From Phlebotomus papatasi (taxonomy: Eukaryota > Arthropoda > Insecta > Diptera > Psychodidae): a stretch of 64,000 nt of DNA. The notes beneath the pieces were generated by a model. That model was given only the letters and a program-made list of their open reading frames with translations. It was not told the origin of the DNA and ran no database searches. The stretch is from NCBI RefSeq assembly GCF_024763615.1, contig NC_077222.1, positions 53,072,001 through 53,136,000 of the forward strand, given 5' to 3'. Of this stretch, positions 1 through 12,533 are shown piece by piece. A program made the translations under genes and the position numbers. The number at the start of each line of letters is the position of its first letter. Position 1 is the stretch's first letter.

Positions 1-1599
1 GTTACAATTAGGCCAAAAGACCTAACAATTAAAAGGCCCTTTTGCAAGTAATTAGAAACGGGAGAAACCAATTATTATCATTAATTTTCGGTTTTATGGA
101 TTGGTTTTGTAGTCAAAAGATAGGAAAATTTTTAGTAAGGTTGAAACCAAAAAATGGGCATTTCTTTGGAGAAGATGGGCAAAAAAAAACAGAACCCGAA
201 AATAGACCAAATAGCCTTCAAAACAGCTCTCAATATCTCTTTCATTCCCATCACCATCGTTCTTCTTTCTCAAGGAGTCCACAAGGCAGACCGACAGAAT
301 TTTCGTATCGATTTAACAATTCTTGGAATTGTACGTGTTTTTTTGGCCTCATCTCCAGCATAGTCTCTTCAAAATGTCAAATTATATTTTTTTTGTACCT
401 TTGGCAATCAAACGTTACCGCTCTTTGTCTGCGAAGCACCAACAAGACCAAGAAGAAGATATCGAGAGTGTGAGGTTGGATATTAGATCACACATTAATT
501 ATATAAAAATTCTCAATGTTGTCCATTAATTTCAAAATGTTACAGATATAATTTTTGTTAATGTCGTTTTTTTTTCATTTCGGGTAAAAAATCCATATTT
601 TGCAACGTCTTGTCTGAGCGATTGCTTCTTTGTGTGAACTTTTTCGACAAGAGACTGGTGTACACCAAGCAATATTGGATACTTATGGTGAGTTATTTGC
701 ACACACTTTGGCTACATGTGTATCTTGAAAACAAGTTATTTCTTCTTTTCGTATGGACGGTCCAAAGAAAAAGAAAAAAAATCCTACGCCTTCGAAGCAA
801 TAACTAAATAACTTATGTAATAAACGGTACATATTTAAAATACAGAAATATGATAAAAATCTCATTTCACAGAAATCATGTGCTAACTGCAGAGTTAAAA
901 GGTCGTAATCATACGAATTAATTTTTTTTTAATAATGTTGAGGGGCAAAAACTGAAGAGGGGACTCAAGTTGAGACACAAGTTTTTTTTGGTATAGTGCA
1001 CAATCGAAAATATCCCGCAAATTCAATAAAGAGACATACATAAAGTAGTCAATATGTGTAAAAGGAAGAGATACAAGAAAAAGAAAGCAAGAAGAGTTAC
1101 TTACATAAAATTTTGTGCTGTTCTTCTAAAATGCGAAGAGAGATTATTAATTCATTGGTATAACAATCCAAATTGGGTAATTGCTGGTGCTGCTTCATCT
1201 CAGTTGTCTCCCTCCTTCGCGAATGCAGAGATCTTTTTTCTCATACAATTATCTACAGACTTGGCTCTGTTGCGATCATACTAGCACATGTTAAAATCTT
1301 TTTCGCGAGTTTATTTTTTTTTTTAGGGAAATAATATAGGTGTTATGTTGCAAGAGACCATATACCCAATATACTTAGGAAATGATTGTAACTTCAATTC
1401 TCAATTGTCCGGATTGACAAATCTACCATACTACATAGCTGAGGGTTAATTTGCCAATAAGCACGTCACAGTATAATTTTATTCGCGATCTCTGGTTAAG
1501 TTTTGTTTTTTTTTGTTTGTTTCGTAACTTTAATTTCGATGTTAGTAGGTGTCACGCCGAAAACTACTTTGTTACTGAAGTGAATTAGGGAGTGATTTG
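1..1599. other. AT-rich stretch without recognised gene
   Basis: Several short open frames occur on both strands, but none shows a recognisable domain or plausible splice structure. The 143-residue frame at 42-473 is low complexity and basic and I do not believe it is coding. Runs of T and A are frequent. I see no clear repeat family here. Confidence 0.5.
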
Positions 1600-2481
1600 A
1601 TTTGTGGATGGGACAAAGATTAACTGTGGGGACTTCTTCAAGGATTTGGGAAAAACCACTTTGCACTGGAACACGTTTTTCGGTGAAGGAGCGCGTTGCC
1701 AAGCAACCGACACTCGCGAATGCGCGCGCACAAATGAGCCTCAACGTCCACGGCTGGAAGCTCGGTGCTGCTGCTCTTGTCCGATGCCAAGCTTCTGCCG
1801 TCAGCTTCCTCTGCGCGCCATTCTCTCACCAATCTCACACATTTACAGTAGGACCCCAGAGAGCAAAAGAGAAAGAGAGAGAGAGAGAGAGAACTTCCAA
1901 CACTCTTTGTCAACATTAGACCCATTGTACCACGTTGCGCCACACAAAAGATCTCTTTCTCTCTCTCTCTCCAATTCACGATCATTCTTCCTCCTTCAGA
2001 CTTGATCCACTTCTCTCTTCCCTGGTACTCTTTAAACACATCTTTCGAACCCCCTCTCTTGGCTTTCAATCTTTCCATTGAAATCCTCCACTCACACAAA
2101 AACACACGCAAAGCTTTAACATGGAACATTGGAAGGTGAGAGACGAAGTTGAGTGTTAAAGAATGCGCAAAGAAAGCAAAATCAACGATAATGCGAAGCT
2201 CAAAAGAGAAAAAATGAAGAGAGAAAATTTGGCTTCTCTCTCACATCTTTTTGAAGATCTCCCCCACCTCTCCAATTCTCTCGATCATTCTCCAGCAGGG
2301 TCCAAAAAAATTGCCGACTCTATCGCGATTAAAGATCCCCAACACAATAAACGCCTACAATCAGCGATTGATCACGCGATCGGAATCTCCCGGCAAAAAT
2401 CCGCAAAATCGCTCAAGGGACCTTTAGTCCTATGCTCTGAATTCTTAAAAAAAAGGATCTCTCTAGAAATCCTTCCCATGG
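1600..2481 (+). promoter_or_regulatory. Putative promoter and first-exon island
   Basis: This block stands out by higher GC, several CpGs, a (GA)n run at 1875-1892 and a (CT)n run at 1959-1971, as in fly promoters bound by GAGA factor. An X-box-like site lies at 1695-1707. From 2163 an open frame of 106 codons, charged and without recognised domain, runs to a good splice donor: ATGG at 2478-2481 followed by GTAAGC. This could be a first exon, or 5' UTR with the ATG at 2478 as start codon in a CCCATGG context. The long minus-strand frame at 1638-2129 is explained by the GA/CT runs. The downstream gene is not identified in this window, so direction and product remain open. Confidence 0.4.
1695..1707. 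promoter_or_regulatory. RFX-type X-box candidate
   Basis: GTTGCCAAGCAAC is a perfect inverted repeat of GTTGC. It matches the RFX X-box pattern RYYNYY-N(1-3)-RRNRAC with a spacer of one. In flies and worms such sites in proximal promoters are targets of RFX factors at ciliary genes. Occupancy is inference. Confidence 0.4.
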
Positions 2482-2802
2482 GTAAGCCCCCTGCTCTAAA
2501 ATCCAACTTGGCGGTATTTTTCCTCTGTATATTATATTGAGTCGAGGCTGAAGCAGATGTTCAATGTTGAATTTCAACGAGCATTCTCACGTATTTTCAG
2601 GCTTCACCCGTACAGGCAAGGCACCAACGTGCATCCTTTGAAAAACTAAAGCTTCCCCGTTTTCGTCCCAAATGCAAACTTGAAAATTCATTCCTTGCCT
2701 TATACCACCTTTACAGCATGCCCTGAACATGATGCTCCAAGAAAGTTAAGAAAAAAAATGAGCTCTTTTAATCACATAATAAAGTTACCTTTGAGTTTGA
2801 AG

Positions 2803-2986
2803 TTAATTCGTCACTTTTAAGCTTCAATATTTACTATATATCAAAGTTGTAGATTTGCAAAAATATCCTAGATTTCTACAACCTCTGCATTTACGCGCAA
2901 ACATTAGAAAGAAATATCTTTAGGTAGTCAGGAAAAATTATTTTCTCTATGGGTAACGGGTAACCCTATCGTCCTTAAAGGGTTAA
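2803..2986 (-). mobile_element. piggyBac-like MITE fragment (TTAACCCTTTAAGGAC family)
   Basis: In reverse orientation it begins TTAACCCTTTAAGGAC at 2986 and continues with sequence similar to the elements at 35404-35875 and 40976-41490, including GTTTGCGCGTAA and the gene-end motif with GACGAA near 2803. It is much shorter than the relatives, so it is an internal deletion derivative. TTAA occurs at both ends. Confidence 0.55.
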
Positions 2987-4357
2987 AGGCTGACATGGGT
3001 TTTGGTATTTGAAAAATGCATAGCGTTTTGTTTTTAATAGTAAGTGGCGGCCAAAACCCAGAAAGCCAAAATATCGAAAGGTTAAAATTCCGAAAGGTAG
3101 AAATACCGAAAAGCCGAGGTCTTAATTGGGTTGGTTAAAATCTGCTCTGCTTATGGGGGAACTGGCTCTCATTGTCTTTGGCAATGATCTAAACCAATTG
3201 TCATGTGCACTTCAACTCGTGTTTGACTCACTTTAAAATATTGACCTATATGGAGATTTTTGTCCATTCGTAATTTCGCTATCGAGTTTTTACCGGGACC
3301 CATAATGTTTTATTTTATAGCTTCCCTGTCCTCTTTTTCTGAGAAGCAAAATTTCTGCGAAAATTTTCATTTAGGATAATATATTACGAGATAATGGCTT
3401 AAAAATTTAGTAATCGGGACTTTAGATTGCTGTACTAAACCTCTAGTTTCAATATTACCAAATTTAAAGCGTTATATCGTTTATGAAATTTGAACGTTTT
3501 TTTTTTCAAATAAACCAACCTGCAGTTCTCAGTTTTATCCACATTGGACACAAAATAAGTTTTTAACGTGAAAGATTTTTGAAAAATTTAATTCAATTTT
3601 TCTCTTATTTTTGAAAGCAAAAATTCTATTTCAATAGTTAATCGAAGTTAATAGAAAACAATTAGTAGTATTAAGTATAGATTATAGACTGGAATTTTTG
3701 CTTTTCGAAATAAGAGAAAAATTAAAATATTTCAAGTATGCTGCATTTAAAGGCCGACAATTTTCCTCTATGCGATTTTCAGACCAAAGATTTAATCTAG
3801 TGGTTTATTTTTTCTCATTTTTCATTAGGATTTTTTTTGTGAAAATTTGGACTTACGAATACACACACATGCACACAGAAAAATGGAAAATTCTTAAATA
3901 GAAACACCTAGGAATTTAATTTCAAATCCCATCCAATGAATGCCAATGCCCTAATCCTAAATCCTTGATCATTTAGTTTTAATTGTAATTTGCAAATCTC
4001 AAGACATTTTTCATTTTTCAGCTAATGCTGAACTTAAACTTCCGATCTCTTAGCGTCAAAGAGATAGGGATTCTAGTCCATTTCATTGACAAAGAGCTCC
4101 TGAATTTAAACGCCTCGGGGTTTCACGTCCATTTTAAGTTCCCGGAGTCTTATATTTTTTTTAAATTTAGAGTCAAAATTTTTCTGTGTGTGGTTAATAA
4201 TTGGTGTAGAGTTTGAAAAGTCATGACAACTGCATATTATTTTCATCTTTAAAATCTTCAGACAGGAGGTTAAACTACCAGTCACCCGTGTCTTATTTGC
4301 TACATTTACTTTTATTCGACACTTTTGAGAAATAAAACAAATCATTCAGTTTAGAGT
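2987..4357. other. AT-rich stretch without recognised gene
   Basis: Only short frames occur, the longest being 67 codons at 3698-3901. I see no conserved domain, RNA gene or clear repeat boundary. Confidence 0.5.
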
Positions 4358-4359
4358 TA

Positions 4360-4699
4360 CAGTAGACTCTCGCAAATTCGGCTCTTTTAAGATCGGGCTA
4401 CTTTTTAATTCGGGCAGCGGTTACATTTGAAAAAAGTTTGTTGTCATTTTTCAAGTTTGATTGTGATTATCAAATGAATCAAATATGCTCAAATTTCGCA
4501 TGGTTTGTCATAGTTTTGCTGTGATTTTGCATTATTGAGGGATTTTCATGCAATTTACGTTATATATGAGTGGGTAAACTCAATATCTATATGCACATGA
4601 AAAAAAAATCGTTGCATTTCAAAAAGTTTGTCGCCCGAATTTCTGTCCAATTCGGCTGACATTTCGGTCCCATATGCCCGAATTTGAGAGAGTCTACTG
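4360..4699. mobile_element. pogo-like MITE (CAGTAGACTCTC termini)
   Basis: The ends are inverted: CAGTAGACTCTCGCAAATTC on the left and GAATTTGAGAGAGTCTACTG on the right. Both are flanked by TA. A second, more decayed copy is at 48297-48617, and shorter-TIR relatives lie at 9756-10088 and 35929-36257. TA target and CAGT ends suggest pogo/Tc1-mariner mobilisation. There is no transposase frame. Confidence 0.7.
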
Positions 4700-4798
4700 T
4701 AGTATCTTATCGCTTTTTTCTTAACATTTTCGAAGTTGGTTGACGTTGACATTATTCTTCATTATTTATTTTAAACTTACACTTTATTTTATAATTGT

Positions 4799-4930
4799 GT
4801 CTACACACTAGAAGCAATTTTCGTCAAAAATTTTCTTTTTTAAAAAATTGTGACGTTTCTGCCTATAGGATAGAGGAAATTTTCTTTAAAAAGGTGTTTT
4901 TTTTCAAGAAATTGCTCCTAGTGTTTAGAG
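4799..4930. repeat. Short hairpin MITE
   Basis: The ends TCTACACACTAGAAGCAATT and, inverted, TCTAAACACTAGGAGCAATT enclose an AT-rich centre of about 90 bp. Fragments resembling one end occur near 16125 and 58610. The class is unknown. Confidence 0.5.
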
Positions 4931-5153
4931 GCCATAAGGTAAAACGTAGTCTAATTTAATCGAAAATTGTGCTCTTATGAAGTTATTTACATTTGATTTC
5001 AGATAAATCTATCTGAAATAAAATCGTTATCGTTAGAGTTATCATATCCACCGAAAGAATAGTTTTTTTCTTTTCAAAACAATTTCGAAAATCGTACCCA
5101 AACAGTTGAACTCGCAAAATTTTCAAATACAAATTTCAGGAAATATACATTTA

Positions 5154-5371
5154 GGGGAAAGTGTCCAGGCTTTGCACGGTCACAAACTTTATAATAACTA
5201 AATTTTTCCTATGTTTCTGAATAAATGTGTCTCCGCAATATATTTTAAAAACAGGACACTTTTCCGTAGTGTTTACAGTTTAATTTGGGCTCGATGAGTC
5301 ATATTTTTTGAAAAAGTTCAAATTTAGTTATTATAAAGCTTGGGATTGTGCAAAGCATGAGCACTTTCCCC
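5154..5371. mobile_element. TA-flanked GGGGAAAGTG hairpin MITE
   Basis: Left end GGGGAAAGTGTCCAGGCTTT and right end (inverted) GGGGAAAGTGCTCATGCTTT, each bordered by TA. The arms pair through an internal AAATTTAGTTATTATAAA. It belongs to the same family as the elements at 61328-63095, 49484-49945 and 51974-52180. Confidence 0.75.
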
Positions 5372-5859
5372 TAATTTTAAAAGCCTAAGAATCTGAATAA
5401 AATAAATCTTTTATTATTATATGTAGAATAAAAAAACAGGGAAAATTTGAGCTTCCAACTCATGGAACTTTTATTAGGCTGTATGTCAAATTCAACTCAA
5501 AGTCTGGCATTTTAAGAATATCAGTTAAGAATATTATAAAAATATAGAAAAGTTTCCGAATAACTCATTAATCTGTCTGATAAGCTAACGATCTTTCAGA
5601 ATATTTATTAAATTGGATCGGATTAGACTAGTTAAAATAATAAATCACTTTAAAGAAAATTGTCATTTACTTTTAATGTTTTTCAGTAATGGAATTTTTA
5701 ATGCTAATGAATCTGGTAACTTTGAAAATAATTAAGCAATAAAAAATGTAGTTATATTTAGATTATGAGAATTTTTTAATATGCCTCTTAATTTCTTATT
5801 TTATTTTTTTACTTGAACTTAAGTTTGTGCCCGAGCTAGAGGTCAAACGTTAAGAGATA
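5372..5859. other. No gene seen
   Basis: AT-rich sequence without open frames of interest or recognisable repeats. Confidence 0.5.
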
Positions 5860-6180
5860 TCGACTTCTGGACTTCGATGATCCCCCCCCCCCATAAGTGG
5901 ACATTATCTCGGACGGTCTTCTTTTCTTTTTACTCTATCCCCCTCCATGCTCCCCAAAACCATGTTTCTTCGATTTTTTTTTCAAAATTGACCCAAGCTT
6001 TTCAATGATTTTCAAATATGTTTTAGAGGTAGCCCAGGCGAACATTTCGTCCAAACATACCAATGACCAGATAATTCGCCATTTTGAAATATTGAAGGTC
6101 AAAGGTCAATCACTTTGGAGGGCCTATTTTTAACCGATTTGGTTAAATTTTGATTTTACTCGGCTGCATCGGTCGTCATT
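5860..6180 (+). repeat. Dispersed repeat R1 (copy 1)
   Basis: It contains a pyrimidine-rich leader with a C run at 5882-5892, then a block with CCAAGCTTTTCAATGATTTT and GGTCAAAGGTCAATCACTTT. The same block recurs twice at 8340-8935 and on the minus strand at 49330-50095. The weakly conserved frame through it is shared by all copies but has stops and no domain, so I treat it as repeat sequence. Confidence 0.65.
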
Positions 6181-8180
6181 AGTAATGAATCGGTTAATTT
6201 TAAATTTCGATAGAAGATTTACGTACGGTCAAGGTATTGGATGGCACCCGGTCTTGGACATGACTTATACATTAGGTGAGAAGGCAAGAGTAGTTTAAAA
6301 GCATCAATTATCATCGGAAAAATAGAGATCGCGGGAATTACAATGTGGATATTAGAATATGCATGATAACCACATGGTGCTTCTATTCAAAACTAAACCC
6401 TCGGAGCATTTCAAATTGTTCTCGAGAATTCCCTTAAGGACTTTCTTTTCCATGTACAATGAGACAAAAACACTCCTTAACTAACAGTTCAAGGTTGTAT
6501 TAGCTATTGGTGGAAAATACTAAGTTCAAGAGCATACCAGTAAACATAAAATGCTCCTTCCTATGAAGACACCCGAGTAAAATTTATGATTATGGGTACC
6601 CAAAGTTGGGCAATCAATTGACTTTTTAACGATATAATTGACACCTTCTGAAAATTCCACGATTTATTGCTGCAGACAAATGTACCGAGTTCTTAGAAAA
6701 TTGTTTTCTTTACGATCCGGAACCCCTGAGTACAGTAACATGGACAATCTCTGCACAGAGAAAAAAAAACAATTTGACAAAAATATATCTGGACTGAAAT
6801 ACTTTTGAGTATTTGACTGCATAAATTGGAATAATTTATTGGCCATTGGTTCTTGGAGCAATTTTTCTCCAACGTGTCCATTTTGGTTGTACCAGAACTC
6901 GAAGCAGAAGAATACAGAGGGCTAAGAGAGAAAAACGACCACCGAAATGTAGCCCCGTCGAAAAACACCTGTCGCCAAAAATATTAAACAAAGATGCATC
7001 CAGAAAGGGCCCAAAACCACACGAAGATGCAAGTATGGTGCAGTTTGAGGCTCCCCTTACGAAAAAAAAAGCCACAAGTCCGGACATTGAGAGGTCAAAA
7101 AGAGAGAAAGAATATTCTGGCAATCAGACTCACAAATCGGGACTTGTGATCGTTGCCTTGCATTAACCATCCCCGGCCTGAAAAAACAACAGCCACAAAG
7201 GTGATGTGTGCGTATAGATGGGAGCCCAACATTGCGGAGTGAACAGGAGGGATCCGAAACATACAGCAAGTACCCCGGTCTTTGTGGCCAAAAATTGAAA
7301 TGGGTCTTCTGTATGGCGTTCTTTAAACCGGAGCAGATGGTTTTCGCAAATTGCTCACTGCACCTTTACGGCAGTTTGCAAAAAAAAGTGCCAGAAGAAA
7401 TTCAAATTTGCCCACATTATTCCACAATGCAGTGCCATCAATGAAAAGAGCTGTATAATTTTCATTCTTCTTGCATCAGTCTTCGGGTCTCCCAAGAACG
7501 ACCAACAAAAGAAAGATGTCTCTTTGGAGGTAGAAAAGTACCCCCAAAAATTGTCAAGGCATCCATTGAAGACAAAATACTCGAAGGAATTGGATCAACT
7601 TTGGGGCGGAAGTTGTAAATGTCCGAAGACGACAGTGTCAGGGCAGGAGAATAAAGACCCAATGAAATTCACATGCACGCACTCACTATACACCACTGAA
7701 AGAATTTATGCGACCACTGATCACAGAATTAATACACACTTTACTGAAGGCTGAAGCCTCAGTAGCGTAATAGATAAGCTACGTAAAACGAAACATATAA
7801 ATTCGATTCTATTAAGCATGTGTCCTGTGAAGAAATGTAAACCATACAAATCTAATTATTCCTATTATCTCGCCAAATAATAGATAATTTTAACATTTCG
7901 ATAATTTACCTGCCTATATAAATGCTACAGCAATTTAGAAAAAGGACTGGAAAATTATATTGGAGGAAGATCTGAAGCTGTGGGAATGCAAACATTTTGA
8001 TGAGAGAGAGTGGACGTTCCAGAAAGATTCAGTACCATGAAATAAATCATGTGCTAACCAAAATTTACTGAAAAATAAAGTGTAATTGTCTACTTTAAGT
8101 GCACAGATACCCTTTTGATCATCGGATAGAAAAACACTCCTTCATAGTATACTTAGTAATGTTTCGAAATAAAATGAAAA
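6181..8180. other. Less AT-rich unique island, no recognised gene
   Basis: Between about 6640 and 7760 the sequence has a more balanced base composition and several overlapping frames of 70-106 codons on both strands (for example 6846-7166 +, 6836-7123 -, 7524-7754 +). None has a domain I recognise and none dominates. It may be intronic or regulatory sequence, or a decayed gene. Confidence 0.35.
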
Positions 8181-8187
8181 ACCTGCC

Positions 8188-8935
8188 TGTTTTTTTTACT
8201 GCTCGAACTCAAAGAGAGAGCAGTTATATAATTCCGGTCTTTGATGACCCCTTCTCAAATGACATTATCTCGTACCCAACCTCTTTACTTTTCCCCCTCC
8301 CCTTTCACACGTTCCCTATCCCCCAAAAATAGGTCAAAAATGAGGTTTTTCCAATTTTGCAAAAAATTGACCCAAGCTTTTTCAATGATTTTTGGATATG
8401 TTTTAGAGCTGGTCCTGGCGAACATTTCGTCCAAACATACCTATGGCCGGAAAATTCGCCATTTTGAATTATTGAAGGTCAAAGTTCAACCACTTTGGAA
8501 GGCTCATTTTTTAACCGATTTGGTTAAATTTGGATTTTTTGGAAAGGTACTGCAATGTCAAACCCGGCTGCATCGGTCTTCATTGGTAATGAACCGGTTA
8601 AGTACCGATTTTGAATAATTTTATATCCCTAATAATTGATATTCCCTAAAAGTAAAGTTTTTCGATTTTTCTCAAAATTGGCCCAAGCTTTTTCAATGAT
8701 TTTTGGATATGTTTTAGAGCTGGTTCTGGTGAACATTTCGCCTAAACATATCTATGACCGGAAAATTCGCCATTTTGAATGATTGAAGGTCAAAGGTCAA
8801 CCACTTTGGAAGGCTCATTTTTCTTTTTTCTTAAAATTTGATTTTTTAGAAAAGTATTGCAAATTAGAACCCGGCTTCATCGGTCTTCATCGGTAATGAA
8901 CAGGTCAAGAACCGATTTTTTGATTTTCAAATGCT
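8188..8935 (+). repeat. Dispersed repeat R1, two tandem copies
   Basis: Two head-to-tail copies of the R1 block (about 8340-8625 and 8650-8935) share CAATGATTTTTGGATATGTT, GGAAAATTCGCCATTTTGAA and GGCTCATTTTT. A short hairpin with CTCGAACTCAAAGAGAGAGC precedes them at about 8200, as it does near copies at 50115. The 125-codon frame at 8241-8618 is a by-product of the repeat. Confidence 0.65.
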
Positions 8936-9386
8936 CTTGTGATTTATGAATCAATTTGATCTCTAGTATATCAGTGATTCCAAAAGATTATACAAAAAGC
9001 TAATTCACCGTGAGCTCTGTCTCGTGAGTTCGAGCATTCCGCAAAGCTGGGACGCTTTGCCATCTCTTTTTTTAGCAGAGACAAACATAAGACGGATTAT
9101 AACAGACGTCACAGTGACGTTATCTCAGGAAATAACCAGAAAAGGAGCTTTTTTAAACCTTCTTAGATGTACATAGCACAATGAAGTGCATTTCGACATT
9201 TCTGTATTTAAAAAATTAAGGCCCATTTAAACGAAGGTAATTTTATTTAAAATCGGCCTTTAGATTAATTTCTTTAAACATAAAATTATTTTCTTTTACT
9301 TCCTTTAGCACATAAAGTACATGTTAGAAGTGTGCAGCACATAGTACATGTCACTATTTTGTATATCTGTAGGAATCAACCGAATT

Positions 9387-10650
9387 TAGCTGAGATTCTT
9401 TACAATTTCAGCATTTGTGGTGCGAGGTGAAATCTGACCTCGTCAGATCGGGCACAAATTTGGGATCTACATGTTTTGGCATTCATAAACATCACGAATA
9501 TCATGTGTGGTAAAAATCTATTTTCGTGGACGTCCGGTTCCATCACGTTCCGTCCGTCCGTCGTATAACCACTTCTGAAGAGAGAACGGAGAAAGATATC
9601 GACAAGCGGTCTTCAGCAAAGGTTAAAGTCGATGGGTAGCTAGTAGTTGATGATATCAGATCCACCTCCCCCCCTTCCACCATTTTGGGACACCCTAAAT
9701 TTTGTTTCTTCAATAAATCAGTCCCTATGACACGGATCGTTCGCAAATTTTAGTACAGTACAGTCTCTCAAATCTAAATCTCTCAAATTCGAACGAGGGA
9801 CGTTTGGATTCAAAATGCCAATTATGAGGTTATGTAATAAAAATCGTATTCTGAATGAATGAAAATCATATTTATGTGCTTATTCCTGAATGCTTACATA
9901 CATTATGATTGTATAAAATGAAAAGAAAGTATGTTACTGCTAACACTTGTGTGAAAGTACGGGAATTTGATTCAAAGTATAATTTAATCTCACATAAATT
10001 TCGTTAGTTTTGAAAAAATCGTTCGAATTTGGGCGGTGAGAAATGTCAAAAATACCCCCCGAGCGTTTGAATTTAGGAGACTCTACTGTATGCTATAGCT
10101 GTGCCGCTGGGCCTAAAGGTTTTCGATTAAAAAAAGAAGTTAGGCCCCCGACTCCTCTGACCCCTCTGACCCAAGCCATAAGGGGTTAAAAATTTAATTT
10201 TGAACTGGTTTTAATTGTCAGAATTTGAAAAATTTTGGCGTTTTGGAAAGCTCTTGTTAAATACTATAACTCCCATAACTGTTTTGACGCCCTAAGTACA
10301 TCCGATTTAATCGAAAGTCCAATTAATGGAAAAATCAATTTTCAAAAATTCGATGTTGTATATTTCAAAAACTAGACCATGTTTTTTCTTCAAATTTTAA
10401 TATATTGGACAAGATATTGGATCTGAGATCGACATTGACCGGACTCTATCTCTGATGTTGTTTATTAACCGATTTTAATGAACTTTTTTTTTAATTTTCG
10501 TCCGTCAAAAACAGTTTACTCGATGCAATTCTTTACCGCTAAAATTCAACTCAAAATTTAATTTTAACGAATTCCGAGATGCAGCACTCCGAGGTCGCCT
10601 GTAACAATTCTCAGCTACCATAAGTTTATCTGGACTTATCACTGGTCATT
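9387..10650. mobile_element. F1 composite element with inverted ends (copy 1)
   Basis: The left end TAGCTGAGATTCTTTACA and the right end, read inverted from about 10616, TAGCTGAGAATTGTTACA match. The right side continues with TAAGTTTATCTGGACTTATC, as in the F1 copy at 22211-23701. The inside includes a CGTCCGTCCGTC block and sequence on the minus strand similar to 15456-15704. A pogo-like MITE is inserted at 9756-10088. No transposase is visible. Confidence 0.55.
9756..10088. mobile_element. pogo-like MITE nested in F1
   Basis: The ends are CAGTACAGTCTCTC and, inverted, CAGTAGAGTCTCC, with TA on both sides (9754-9755, 10089-10090). It is closely related to 35929-36257, sharing ATGAATGAAAATCATATT and the subterminal CCCCCCGAGCGTT. 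Confidence 0.75.
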
Positions 10651-12388
10651 TATAAAAGTGATCCTCCGCTAGTAATTCGTACGTATAGCTCAATAGGCTC
10701 AATACTTGATTTTGAATGTTGCAGCTATATGCATCTAGATATTTGTCCCTCACTGTGTACCCCTCCCTCAACATGAGCAGATGTTAGAGCCAAACAACTT
10801 GATGGATTTTTTCTTTCAAAACTTATACTTTTTTCTTCTATATACTTCTTTCTCTTTTGGAACCACTCACAGAATTTTCAGTTGTTTGCTACGTCCCTCA
10901 CCTTTCCTCAACCATCAACAAGTCACCGAAAAAGGCAAAAGACCAGCAACACAGAGATGAATAATTTCTATCTTTCAAAAATATTATTAAAAAAAAAAAC
11001 AACGACATAAAGAGACAGCGAGAACAGTTGAAGAATCAAATGGTATATAACAAAGAACCTCTACGAATTACCACTGTTAGAATGCATAAATTAAACTTTG
11101 GTGTGTTTTATTAGAAGTAAAGAACAATTGATTTTATCAGAGGAAAACGGTATAAAATAGAGTTTTCCTCTCGAAAGCATCCAAGCACTTAGAGAAAGCT
11201 GAAAAAAAACTATCCACTAGTTTAGAAGAACATTACATGATAATTGCATTTGTAAACAATGTGCTTGCCTTCCTATCCCTCTGCCTGCGTAGAAATTTAT
11301 TAGTGGTCTAATCGTAAAATACATCATAACTTTTTTAATGTTCTTACACTGCTAAAATGTAATTATGACCTATAAAATGATTGCAATTAGTATTAAAATG
11401 CTGGTCAGCTGCCACCAAAAATGCTTCACAAAACTACACTCCCTCCCATGACTCTTCTCTTCCTCGATATATCAGAAAACGGAAGGGCAGGATGGTTGAA
11501 AAAAAAAAGTTGAGCAAGGTGAGAAAGGTGTGCTGGCTTGCCTTTACATACAAAAACTCTCAAATTAAAGATCTTGGAACACACGATGAATAATTGACAC
11601 CACCTGTCCCTCTTTATCATCACCATATCTCGCATATGTCTATAGTAACCATTAAATTTATAATACTCTGAAGGAAGTGGGTGTTTAAAGTAGTGAGTCT
11701 CACGTTAAAGGATTCAATCCCAAAATCCCTTGCAAGTGATGAATTTTGTTTTTTGCCCTTCTTAAGCCCTGAATCCTTTTTACAATTATCGCAAAATTCG
11801 CAACCTTACCATGCAGGTGTTTCTTACTTCCCAAAAACAACTTCTCTTTTTGGCATCTCTTTGCACAACCATTCAATGTCTCCCAAGTCCAAAATGGACA
11901 ATTTCACGTTTCATGCATTTTACTGGCAATTCCTCTCTTTTGAATTCTCGGAAGCTGTATTTCATTTTTAAGAGACTCCTCTCTTGTCGCAAAATACTCG
12001 ACAGAATTGACGATAAATTGGAAATAATACTGAGACCCTACGACAGCTGCTCCACATGTGGCCATATAACTATATCGTTATTTATTTATTGAATTATCTC
12101 TTAATCGAGTTAATCGAGAATGACTTTGAATGTTCAGTATCTTTTCAAATGCACGCTCATGTCAAAAGATATTAAAATATTTTAATTTATTGGCCCAGAA
12201 GTCTTTCACCAAGTTCTAGAGAGGATTACTTTTCGATAAAGATATTTTGTAACGGAATTATTTTGATTTAATATTTCTCGATTTTTCTTCCGAAAAAATC
12301 TCGAAGACATGTCGATCGATATTATTACAGAATGTCGATAGAATTTTTCGACAGAAAATTAAAACATAAAAAAATATATTTAGCATTA
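10651..12388. other. No recognised gene
   Basis: The part from about 11380 to 12090 is less AT-rich and holds overlapping frames (11681-11971 and 11811-12092, plus strand) without a recognisable domain. Nothing else is supported. Confidence 0.4.
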
Positions 12389-12533
12389 TGCCCAGCGCAC
12401 AATAACTTTTATTTATAAACATGTTTTCAAAATCTCCTATAAGAGTGAGCGAGATGACTAGATTTTGATCTCACTCACTCTCATTGAAATGTCAAAATAA
12501 TGTTTACAAAACAAGTTATTGTGCGCCAGGCAT
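12389..12533. mobile_element. M1 hairpin MITE (copy 1)
   Basis: Inverted ends ATGCCCAGCGCACAATAACT and, inverted, ATGCCTGGCGCACAATAACT enclose GTAAACATG-type subterminal repeats and a centre with TCTCACTCACTCTCA. Three further copies lie at 18080-18223, 31807-31951 and 47419-47554. Confidence 0.75.

Noticed and set aside
1638..2129. 163-codon frame on the minus strand
   Set aside because: Its length comes from GA/CT tracts and it contains long Ser-Leu runs without domain character.
8241..8618. 125-codon frame
   Set aside because: It lies in the R1 repeat; the other copies have stops and indels in the same frame.
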